Source of the DNA: Methylocystis iwaonis
GTDB taxonomy: Bacteria > Pseudomonadota > Alphaproteobacteria > Rhizobiales > Beijerinckiaceae
Direction of reading: 5' to 3'
Assembly: GCF_027925385.1 (NCBI RefSeq)
Contig: NZ_AP027142.1
Coordinates: 2,338,001-2,402,000 of the forward strand
DNA: 64,000 nt
The translations under genes and the position numbers were made by a program. The notes under the pieces are model-generated. The model ran no database searches. It worked only from the letters and a program-made list of their open reading frames with translations, and was not told the origin of the DNA. Positions 35,635 to 42,744 of this stretch are shown here, in pieces (position 1 is the first letter of the stretch; each line of letters begins with the position of its first letter).

Positions 35635-36924
35635 CAGGGCTGTCCGGGGAAATCATAGGGCCGCGAGCTGGAGCTGCAGACTAGAGAAGTCTCGGCCGGG
35701 CTTGGGCCTGATTGGCGGCTTGTCGATAAGCGCGATCGGCCGGCGGTCGAAGAGGAAGCGGCCGACGAGCTCGGCGAAACGCAGTGCCGCCATGTCGATC
35801 TTGTGGACGCAGGCGGCGATGCGCAGCAGGGTGAAGGCGATCATCGCGGCGAAGAGCTGCAGGCGCACGGCGTTTTCGGCCTCGCCGATGAAGCTCTTGA
35901 TGTTGAGATGCTGCTTGATCCAACGGAACAGCAGCTCGATTGCCCAGCGGCCCTTGTAGAGCGCGGCGATTTCCGCGGCCGGGCGGCGCATGTCGTTGAC
36001 GATGAGGACGATGCGGCCTTTGGCCTCGTCTCTTTCCACGGTGATGCGCCGCAGCGGCATGGGCAGCTTGGAATCGCCTTTGCTGGCCAGCGCCACCTCC
36101 TCGTCGGCGATCACGGCGAAGCCGTCGCCCCGCGCGCTTTCGGGGTCGAGCGGGCGGGCGGCGATCGCCCGGAAGCGGGCGTTCGCCTTCGGCCGGGTGA
36201 CGAAGAAAGCGCCTTGCGCGGCGATCTCGGTCCACCAGCGATAGTCGCAATAGCCTTTGTCGAAGACATAAGCGGCGCCCGGCTCGATATCGGTTTTCTT
36301 GCCGATCTCTATGTCGTTCACATTGGCGGGCGTGACTTCCGCGCGAAGGGGCCGATTGGCGCGCGGGTCATGGACCACGTGCATTTTGAGGCCGTGAGTG
36401 CGGCCGTTGGAGCGGGCGTAATCGAGGAATTTGCTCAAAGGGATGGGCGTCGAATCGATGAGGCGGATCATGTCCGCGCCCTCCCGGCGCGTATGACGGT
36501 CGAGCGCGCCGGAGAGCATGGCGAAGAGATCGGCGAAGACGGCGACGGGCCGGCGGGCGTTGGCGTCGGAAAGGGTCGTGCGCGCGAGCCGCCGCGTCCC
36601 GAGGTGATAATGCGCGCGCGCGTCGGCGTTGAAGGCGGGAACGAGGGCGCGCAGGCTGGAGACCCCGGCAAGCTGGGCGTAGATGAGCGCGACGAGGTGA
36701 TCCCAGCTCTTGAAGGATTTGTCGTAGGCGTCGCCGCCATGCCGCTCGACGATCTGCTTGAAGGCGCGCCGATCGACCGGCTTGAGCAGTTGGGCGAATA
36801 CAGTAGAGTGCACGGGCATGTCCGGTCCTTTTTTCCAGTCTCGACAACCGGAAAATACCCGACAACCGTCGGGAAAACCGGGCATGCGCCCGCGACCTTT
36901 CGACTCATTCCCCGGACAGCCCTG
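35635..36924 (-). mobile_element. IS4-family insertion sequence, intact
   Basis: A 1290-bp element has perfect 17-bp terminal inverted repeats (CAGGGCTGTCCGGGGAA) and one transposase gene. CGCTTGCGG is found at 35625-35633 and again at 36925-36933, so a 9-bp target duplication (10 with one mismatch) flanks it. One extra A lies between the left copy and the left repeat. Ends, duplication and open reading frame look undamaged. Confidence 0.93.
35653..36819 (-). CDS. IS4-family transposase (DDE, with DUF4372 N-terminus)
   Basis: The 388-residue protein starts MPVHSTVFAQLLKPV with the DUF4372-type N-terminal domain. The DDE catalytic residues are the Asp in IRLIDSTPIP, the Asp in VFDKGYCDYRW and the Glu in the YREK motif, which is perfect here (Y-x2-R-x3-E-x6-K in YKGRWAIELLFRWIK). 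AAGGA precedes the ATG at 36819; the longer frame would run past the terminal repeat. Confidence 0.94.
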   Translation of the reverse strand: MPVHSTVFAQLLKPVDRRAFKQIVERHGGDAYDKSFKSWDHLVALIYAQLAGVSSLRALVPAFNADARAHYHLGTRRLARTTLSDANARRPVAVFADLFAMLSGALDRHTRREGADMIRLIDSTPIPLSKFLDYARSNGRTHGLKMHVVHDPRANRPLRAEVTPANVNDIEIGKKTDIEPGAAYVFDKGYCDYRWWTEIAAQGAFFVTRPKANARFRAIAARPLDPESARGDGFAVIADEEVALASKGDSKLPMPLRRITVERDEAKGRIVLIVNDMRRPAAEIAALYKGRWAIELLFRWIKQHLNIKSFIGEAENAVRLQLFAAMIAFTLLRIAACVHKIDMAALRFAELVGRFLFDRRPIALIDKPPIRPKPGRDFSSLQLQLAAL

Positions 36925-36975
36925 CGCTTGCGGGAGAAGGTGGCCCCGCAAAGCGGGGTCGGATGAGGGCCCGCC

Positions 36976-38826
36976 TCACCCCTCCGCCTCGGCCGCCAGC
37001 TCCAGCCACTGCTCCTCCGCCAAAGCCAGCGCCTTGGCCAGCTCCTCGCGCTGCGCCGCGAGCTTTGCCGCCTCCTGCGGATTGCGCGAAAACGCGTCAG
37101 GCGCGGCGAGCATCTCGTCGACGCGCCCCAAAAGCTGGGTGAATTTCTCGACCTTCGCCTCCGCCTCCGCCAGCTTGCGGCGATAGAACCCCGCGTCGCG
37201 CCGCTTCGGCGCCATCTCGGCCGCCGCCGCCGGAGCCGCCTCGCGTTTGGGCTCCTCCGCCTTGGTCTTGGACAACACCAGCCTGGCGTAGTCGTCCATA
37301 TCGCCGTCGAAGGGCTTCACCGTCCCATCGGCCACGAGCCATAGCCGGTCGGCGCAGGCCTCCAGCAGATAGCGGTCGTGCGAGACCAGCACCACCGCCC
37401 CCTCATAATCGTTGATCGCCTCGATCAGCGCGGCGCGGCTGTCGATGTCGAGATGGTTCGTCGGCTCGTCGAGGATAAGGAGATGCGGCGCGTTGAACGC
37501 GGTGACGCCCATGAGCAGCCGCGCCTTCTCGCCGCCCGAGAGATGCGCCACTTTGGTGTCGGCCCGCGCGCCCGAAAAACCCGTCTGCGCCGCCCGCGCC
37601 CGCACCCGCGCCTCGGGGGCGTCGGGCATCAGCCGCGAGAAGACGAGATAAGGCGTGTCGTTCTCGTTGAGATCGTCGACCTGATGCTGGGCGAAGAAGC
37701 CCGCCTCCAGCTTCGCCGCGCGCACCATATTGCCGGCCATGGGCGAAAGCCGTCCGCCGAGGAGCTTCGCGAAGGTCGATTTGCCGTTGCCGTTCGCGCC
37801 GAGGAGGCCGATGCGGTCGTCGTTGGAGATGGAGAGCGACAGGCGCGAGAGCACCACGCGCTCGCCATAGCCGATGGAAACCCGCTCCAGCGCGATGATC
37901 GGCGGCGACAAGGGCTTCTCGGGCGACGGGAGATAGATCGGCAGCACGCTGTCGTCGACGATCGCCGCGACCGGCTCCATCCTCTCCAGCATTTTGAGGC
38001 GCGACTGGGCTTGGCGCGCCTTGGTGGCCTTGGCGCGGAAGCGGTCGACGAATTCCTGCAGATGCTTGCGCTGCTCTTCCTGCTTCTTGGCGCCTTTGGC
38101 GGCGAGCAGCGCCGCCTCGCGCCGCTGTTTCTCGAAAGACGTGTAATTGCCCTTGTAGAGCGTCAGCCTGCCCCGTTCGAGATGCAGAATATGCGTCGCC
38201 ACATCGTCGAGCAGGTCGCGGTCGTGGCTGATGACCAGCACGCTCGCCGGATAGCGCGCGAGATAATCGACAAGCCAAAGCGTTCCTTCGAGGTCGAGAT
38301 AATTGGTCGGCTCGTCGAGCAGCAGAAGGTCGGGCGCCGAGAAGAGCACCGCCGCGAGCGCCACGCGCATGCGCCAGCCGCCCGAGAACTCCGACAGCGG
38401 CCGTTGCTGGGCTTCGGCGTCGAAGCCGAGACCATGGAGAATCGCCGCCGCGCGCGCCGGCGCGGAATGGGCGTCGATGTCAGCGAGGCGGGTCTGAATC
38501 TCGGCGATGTCATGCCCGTCATGCGCGGTCTCGGCGCGGGTGAGAAGCTCGGCGCGCTCGACGTCGGCCGCGAGCACGAAGTCGATGAGCCGGGTCGGCC
38601 CGCCCGGAGCCTCCTGCTCGACGCGGCCGAGCCGCGTGCGGGCCGGAAGGGCGATATTGCCCGATTCGGCGGCAATTTCCCCGGCGATGAGGCGAAAAAG
38701 CGTCGTCTTGCCGGCGCCGTTGCGCCCCACAAAGCCGGCGCGCGCGCGGCCCGGCAGAAAGGCGCCCGCCTTATCGAAGAGCAGCCGATCGCCGAGGCGG
38801 TAGGTGAGATCATTGATGGTGAGCAT
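36976..38826 (-). CDS. ABC-F family ribosome-associated ATPase
   Basis: The 616-residue protein has two ABC domains and no membrane helix. Walker A motifs are GRNGAGKTTLF and GANGNGKSTFA; signatures are SEFSGGWRMRV and AHLSGGEKARLL. The inter-domain linker (FRAKATKARQAQSRLKMLER) is the P-site tRNA interaction motif of ABC-F factors. A C-terminal coiled coil (KLAEAEAKVEKFTQLLGR) follows. It resembles YheS/Uup and probably rescues stalled ribosomes. Confidence 0.93.
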   Translation of the reverse strand: MLTINDLTYRLGDRLLFDKAGAFLPGRARAGFVGRNGAGKTTLFRLIAGEIAAESGNIALPARTRLGRVEQEAPGGPTRLIDFVLAADVERAELLTRAETAHDGHDIAEIQTRLADIDAHSAPARAAAILHGLGFDAEAQQRPLSEFSGGWRMRVALAAVLFSAPDLLLLDEPTNYLDLEGTLWLVDYLARYPASVLVISHDRDLLDDVATHILHLERGRLTLYKGNYTSFEKQRREAALLAAKGAKKQEEQRKHLQEFVDRFRAKATKARQAQSRLKMLERMEPVAAIVDDSVLPIYLPSPEKPLSPPIIALERVSIGYGERVVLSRLSLSISNDDRIGLLGANGNGKSTFAKLLGGRLSPMAGNMVRAAKLEAGFFAQHQVDDLNENDTPYLVFSRLMPDAPEARVRARAAQTGFSGARADTKVAHLSGGEKARLLMGVTAFNAPHLLILDEPTNHLDIDSRAALIEAINDYEGAVVLVSHDRYLLEACADRLWLVADGTVKPFDGDMDDYARLVLSKTKAEEPKREAAPAAAAEMAPKRRDAGFYRRKLAEAEAKVEKFTQLLGRVDEMLAAPDAFSRNPQEAAKLAAQREELAKALALAEEQWLELAAEAEG

Positions 38827-38981
38827 GGCCGTGAGCCCAGTAACAGGCTCGGACGGGCGCGCCTAGAGGATTTAACAGCCGGCGCCGAGGCCATCCGGCA
38901 CGCGGATTGCTACTTGATTCTCGCAAGAAGAAGACAAGGGGGCCCCAAGGCGCAGCAACCTGAGATGAAAGGCGTTCGCTC

Positions 38982-39104
38982 ATGCACCCGGACATGGAAG
39001 CCTATCTTTGGATCACGGTGAAAGCCTTCGGCTTCGCGCTCGTCGGGATATATGCCTCGCGCATCGGCCTTCACGCCTATGAAATTCTGAGATGGGGAAT
39101 TTGA
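38982..39104 (+). CDS. Small protein (40 aa), possible membrane protein
   Basis: MHPDMEAYLWITVKAF is followed by a hydrophobic stretch (GFALVGIYASRIGLHAY) and a short tail. AAAGG lies about 10 bases before the ATG. No family was recognised. It occupies most of the gap between the ABC-F gene and tRNA-Glu. Confidence 0.4.
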   Translation: MHPDMEAYLWITVKAFGFALVGIYASRIGLHAYEILRWGI

Positions 39105-39209
39105 ACCACTTATCCCCCATCCGGGGCAAATCGCGCATCATCGAGGCTTGTCTTGCGCGCCGCGCCCCTCTATACAGCCCTCGCTGCGCCGCCTGAGCGG
39201 CGCAAGCCC

Positions 39210-39285
39210 GCGCCCATCGTCTAGAGGCCTAGGACGTCGCCCTTTCACGGCGAAAACAGGGGTTCGAATCCCCTTGGGCGCGCCA
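39210..39285 (+). tRNA. tRNA-Glu (TTC anticodon)
   Basis: A 76-nt tRNA with encoded CCA: acceptor GCGCCCA pairs with TGGGCGC, discriminator G. The anticodon loop CTTTCAC gives TTC at 39244-39246. The T arm is CAGGGGTTCGAATCCCCTT. A toxin-antitoxin pair follows immediately. Confidence 0.96.
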
Positions 39286-39338
39286 TTTCACCACCATAAA
39301 GAATTCGAACGCCCTTGCGCCAGATGTCGTCCTGGCAG

Positions 39339-39836
39339 CTAGCGAAGCGATGCTGCAATATCAGCGATCGATCTGAAGAGTACGTGAGGATCGTCTTTCG
39401 AGGGAAGGAAACCGCGTCGCGCCCAGAACGCGGCCGCTTCGCCGTCGACCGCTTTAACAACCAGGGCCCGACCTCCGATGAGGCTCGCAGCCGCGACACA
39501 CCGCTGCAAAGCGTGCTTGAGCAGGCCCGTGCCAATTCCCTTGCCGATCCAGCTCCGATCGGTCGCGAGCTGTCCCAGTAGCAGGCATGGAACAGGGTCG
39601 GGCGGTTGCCCGGTCCGAATGGACCTGGGCAGCAGTGTCGGCACGATCGCCGTTGGCGCAACACCGTAGTAGCCGATGACACGATTCATCTCGTGAACGA
39701 CCATAACCGCCGTGAAGCCTTTTTCTTGGTTCGAAAGCGCCCGCGTTTTGAGCCAGCGGTCGAGAGATGACTTTCCGCAGGAGAACTCGTCGAGAATGTG
39801 AGTCGCCGTCAGCGGTTCGGGGCGGGAGATCGCCAA
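39339..39836 (-). CDS. GNAT toxin of TacAT type
   Basis: The 165-residue acetyltransferase resembles TacT/AtaT toxins, which acetylate aminoacyl-tRNA and stop translation: FSCGKSSLDRWLKTRALSNQ near the start, RVIGYYGVAPTAI in the middle, and an acetyl-CoA loop RSWIGKGIGTGLL. The tyrosine usually in the FYxxxGF motif is tryptophan (FWARRGF). The gene overlaps the upstream DUF1778 antitoxin gene by 28 bp. It lies beside tRNA-Glu, a frequent site of island integration. Confidence 0.85.
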   Translation of the reverse strand: MAISRPEPLTATHILDEFSCGKSSLDRWLKTRALSNQEKGFTAVMVVHEMNRVIGYYGVAPTAIVPTLLPRSIRTGQPPDPVPCLLLGQLATDRSWIGKGIGTGLLKHALQRCVAAASLIGGRALVVKAVDGEAAAFWARRGFLPSKDDPHVLFRSIADIAASLR

Positions 39837-40144
39837 GCCTCAGCCCTCTCGGCATCCGAATCACCGGTCTCCCACGGCGCCGCACGTTGGGAAAGCTCGA
39901 CGATCTCCGGCGCCGAGGTGGCTGGTCCAGACAATGCCGCCACGAACGCTTCGAACCCGGCGGCAGTCATCCGAATGGGCGCCGTCTCCATCAGCACGTC
40001 TTCGGCCGCGCGTACGGCTGCGTCGCGCACGAAGTCGGTGCGCGAGCGACCGCGTAGCGCGGCCGCCCGATCGATGATGGCGAGATCGGCTTCCGGCAAC
40101 CGCATCGAAAGCGGATGCTCTTTGCGCACGACGGCTCGGGACAC
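39809..40144 (-). CDS. DUF1778 (TacA-type) antitoxin
   Basis: The 111-residue protein has a ribbon-helix-helix segment (HPLSMRLPEADLAIIDRAAA) and LRGRSRTDFVRDAAVRAAED, which is the DUF1778 signature. The C-terminal region wraps and neutralises the toxin in TacA-type pairs. GGAGGG lies 6 bases before the GTG at 40144, so this start was chosen over an ATG further upstream. It overlaps the toxin gene and probably autoregulates the operon. Confidence 0.85.
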   Translation of the reverse strand: MSRAVVRKEHPLSMRLPEADLAIIDRAAALRGRSRTDFVRDAAVRAAEDVLMETAPIRMTAAGFEAFVAALSGPATSAPEIVELSQRAAPWETGDSDAERAEAWRSPAPNR

Positions 40145-40233
40145 GAGGAACCCTCCATTTGCGCCCATCCATATCCGTTTGTAGCGCGTTTTACAATACA
40201 CAATTTTGAATGAGCTGACCCCGCGCCATCGAT

Positions 40234-40425
40234 TCAGTTCAACGTCCGCCGGCTACCGCGGACGACGATAGTCGCCCCCGACCTGCTTTCGTCGGCCTTC
40301 TCCGACGCCTCGTCAGCGTCGGCGATCGCCATTGCGACGGCGGCGTCGTCGGGCGGGCGGTTGAGATCGGAACTGTTGGGTTCCGCGAGGAAATCGAAAC
40401 GCGCAATGTAGATGAGTTCGAGCAT
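40234..40425 (-). CDS. Hypothetical small protein (63 aa)
   Basis: The sequence begins MLELIYIARFDFLAEP and continues with an acidic Ala/Asp-rich stretch. GGAGGGAAAA directly precedes the ATG at 40425. No family was recognised. It lies upstream of the toxin-antitoxin pair on the same strand with a 90-bp gap. Confidence 0.35.
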   Translation of the reverse strand: MLELIYIARFDFLAEPNSSDLNRPPDDAAVAMAIADADEASEKADESRSGATIVVRGSRRTLN

Positions 40426-40838
40426 TTTTCCCTCCATCCGGCGAGGGCCTGTTTCAAACCCGAAAATCGTGCGCTCCGAGACTTTCGACATTATTAAGAG
40501 GTCGGACCAATGCGACGCAGTCTTGAAGGGAACCGGGACAGAGGCGCCAAAGACCCTGCGCAATCTCACAATTAGCTGCGCATGAGCGGTAGCGTCGCCG
40601 CGCGAAGAACTCCAGATTGCGCCTGTCTTGCGCTTCTGCCCAGCGTGAGATACAGGCCCGGCGCATCCTCGCTATGACTGCGCCGGGCCAAATCATTTTT
40701 GGATACGCCCCGCCGACGTCATCCGCCCGGCAAACGAAGCCCTCCCCTGCCCGCTTAAAAAGCGATCCAAGATTGCTCCGGCCTTGAATCGACCTTACAC
40801 ACGATTCAATTTCCTTCGCCCAGTCGCTGGAGCTGCAT
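40426..40838. other. Intergenic region without a supported gene
   Basis: About 410 bases. A minus-strand open frame crosses it and overlaps the next gene's signal peptide, but it has no family resemblance and a poor start. Nothing else was recognised. Confidence 0.45.
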
Positions 40839-41216
40839 ATGGCGTCCCGCTTCGCATTCATAATTCGACTGCTGCTCGGCGGCGCCTTGCTGTTGCCTGG
40901 CCATTCGGCCTCGGGGCAGATCAGCATGAAGCCCGAGTCGCTCACCCATTACTCTTACTGCGTCAGCAATGCGAAGGATCGCAGCAGCGTCTTCTTGCTG
41001 GATCGCGGCACGCTTTATCGCTGCGGCGACGATATTGCAGTGTCATATTTCAATTATCTTGGCCGGCAAAAAGCACCGGAGAAGCGCGCCGTCGAGGCTG
41101 AGGGCGTCTTCGTCTACCGGATGATCGCCGGCGTCGGAAAATGCTGGAACAAGATCGAGGACGCTTCCGGCAATCCGATGTCGGTATATGGCTGCGACAT
41201 TTACGTCGAGCTCTGA
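40839..41216 (+). CDS. Secreted hypothetical protein (125 aa)
   Basis: A signal peptide (FAFIIRLLLGGALLLPG, cleavage near SASG, residue 26) is followed by about 100 residues with four cysteines, at about residues 41, 62, 107 and 119, probably two disulfides. No family was recognised. It sits 90 bp before gspG on the same strand; being a type II secretion substrate is possible from position only. Confidence 0.65.
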   Translation: MASRFAFIIRLLLGGALLLPGHSASGQISMKPESLTHYSYCVSNAKDRSSVFLLDRGTLYRCGDDIAVSYFNYLGRQKAPEKRAVEAEGVFVYRMIAGVGKCWNKIEDASGNPMSVYGCDIYVEL

Positions 41217-41305
41217 GCGTTAATGGCGTTCGACGCTCACGATCGTCATTGGGGCAGGAAGCCGGCTTGCCGTGCAGGCAATCGGCGAAAAACGGGAAAT
41301 AAGAA

Positions 41306-41785
41306 ATGCAAAAGGGATTTGAACGATCGTCGAAAGCGCGGACGGCGCGCCGTAATCGCTTCCTGCGCGTTCGCGGCCGTCGAGCCGGCTTCACGCTTGT
41401 CGAAATGCTGGTCGTGCTCGCGATCATCGGCTCGATCGTCGGTCTCGTCGGGCCGCGCGTGCTGAACTATCTGTCGGAATCCAAGGTTAAGACGGCGCAG
41501 ATTCAAATGGAGAATCTTTCCAGCGCGCTCGATCTCTTCTACCTCGACGCGGGTCGTTATCCCTCGACAGAGGAAGGATTGAACGCGCTGGTGCAGCGGC
41601 CGGCGGGCGTCTCCTCCTGGAGCGGCCCCTATCTGAAAGCGGCCGGCGTTCCCAAAGACCCCTGGGGCCATGCTTATCTTTACCGCGCGCCGGGTCAGAG
41701 CGGGCCTTACGACGTCGGCTCGCTCGGGCCGGAAGGGCGCGAAGGCGGCGCCGGCGCGCTATCCCGCAGCGCCCCGTCGAAATGA
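41306..41785 (+). CDS. gspG: Type II secretion major pseudopilin
   Basis: The 159-residue protein has a long basic leader and the prepilin cleavage site RRAG^FTLVEM with Glu at +5, followed by the hydrophobic helix LVVLAIIGSIVGLVGPRVL. The C-terminal DPWGHAYLYRAPGQSGPYDV and GSLGPEGREGG segments are the GspG calcium-binding signature, with Glu instead of Asp in the last loop. GspG forms the main pseudopilus. gspK overlaps by 4 bp. Confidence 0.93.
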   Translation: MQKGFERSSKARTARRNRFLRVRGRRAGFTLVEMLVVLAIIGSIVGLVGPRVLNYLSESKVKTAQIQMENLSSALDLFYLDAGRYPSTEEGLNALVQRPAGVSSWSGPYLKAAGVPKDPWGHAYLYRAPGQSGPYDVGSLGPEGREGGAGALSRSAPSK

Positions 41786-42744
41786 CGCGATTTAAGTTTG
41801 CTTCCGCGCGCCGCAAGAGGCGCGCGGGATTTGCCCTGCTCGCGGTGATTTGGGGCACGGGCCTGATTGCAATGATGGTCGTCGCCTTCATGACGTCGGG
41901 GCGTCTGAGGCTGCAGACCGCGCATAATATCGCCGGCGCAACGCAGGCGAGTTTCATCGCCGAAAGCGCCATCAATCTCGCCACGCTGACCCTGCTCTCG
42001 AAACGCGACGCGGCGGTCGGGGGGCCAAACGCCGAACCAATCGTCTATGACGGCGCGCCGAGCTTCTGCGTCCTCGACGGCGCGGCAATCGCGCTGGCGA
42101 TAGAGGAAGAAGGCGGCAAAATCGACCTCAACGCCGCGACGCCGGAATTGCTGCAACTGGCGTTGGCCGGAATCGGGCTCGACCAACGCGCCGCGAAAGC
42201 CGTCGCCAATGCGATCGTCTCTTTCCGCACGGCCGCGGCGCCGGGTCAGATCGCCCCGACGCCGGCGTCGGATAAGCCCATCGAGCCGAAGCATGGTTTG
42301 TTCGAGACAGTTCTGGAGCTCGATCAGGTTTCGGGCGTCGATCCGGCGCTGTTTCGAGCTTTGATCCCGCTCGTCACCGTCCACTCCCGCAGCCCGGGAA
42401 TAGATCCTCAGACGAGCCCTCCAGCGCTATTCGCGGCGCTCAGCAGCTTTCCGGTGGAGCAGGTCGGGCTACTCGCGGCGACGCCTTACCCCAACCAGCT
42501 CAACCGCAAAGACTCGCGTTTTCCGATGAATTTCGTTCAGCTCGCCGATCACGGCGCCTATCTGATTCACGCCGAAGCGCTGCTCGCCTCGGGTCAGACC
42601 AGCGCCAAGGACGCAATTGTCGATATGCGGCCGTCGAGCGGCAAGCCGTTCGCGCTCAAAGAAATGCGCCGCGGCTCCTCCAGATATGCGCAAAGGCTTC
42701 GCGAGGTGATCGCGAGCAATGGAGCGGGCGTTCCCGACTGCTGA
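41782..42744 (+). CDS. gspK: Type II secretion minor pseudopilin GspK
   Basis: The 320-residue protein is the large tip pseudopilin. RRAGFALLAVIWGTGLIAMM is the cleavage site and helix and, as is typical of GspK, lacks Glu at +5. The Ile-Asp-Leu-Asn-Ala-Ala motif (KIDLNAATPELLQL) is the helical SAM-like GspK domain. It caps the pseudopilus with GspI and GspJ. Its stop abuts the convergent secretin gene. Confidence 0.9.
   Translation: MTRFKFASARRKRRAGFALLAVIWGTGLIAMMVVAFMTSGRLRLQTAHNIAGATQASFIAESAINLATLTLLSKRDAAVGGPNAEPIVYDGAPSFCVLDGAAIALAIEEEGGKIDLNAATPELLQLALAGIGLDQRAAKAVANAIVSFRTAAAPGQIAPTPASDKPIEPKHGLFETVLELDQVSGVDPALFRALIPLVTVHSRSPGIDPQTSPPALFAALSSFPVEQVGLLAATPYPNQLNRKDSRFPMNFVQLADHGAYLIHAEALLASGQTSAKDAIVDMRPSSGKPFALKEMRRGSSRYAQRLREVIASNGAGVPDC

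Larger units (their letters stand above)
35530..36969. repeat. Palindromic repeat, family C copy 3, split by an insertion sequence
   Basis: The left part (35530-35633) starts CCCTCATCCGACCC. The right part (36925-36969) ends GGGTCGGATGAGGG. The insertion sequence at 35635-36924 lies between them in the CTCCCGCTTGCGGGAG stem. Confidence 0.85.

Noticed and set aside
39286..40838. Complete genomic island at tRNA-Glu
   Set aside because: No integrase gene and no repeated tRNA end was seen, so only the toxin-antitoxin pair is claimed.
40454..40945. Minus-strand open frame of 163 codons
   Set aside because: It overlaps the signal peptide of the secreted protein at 40839, has no recognisable domain, and looks like an antisense open frame in GC-rich DNA.
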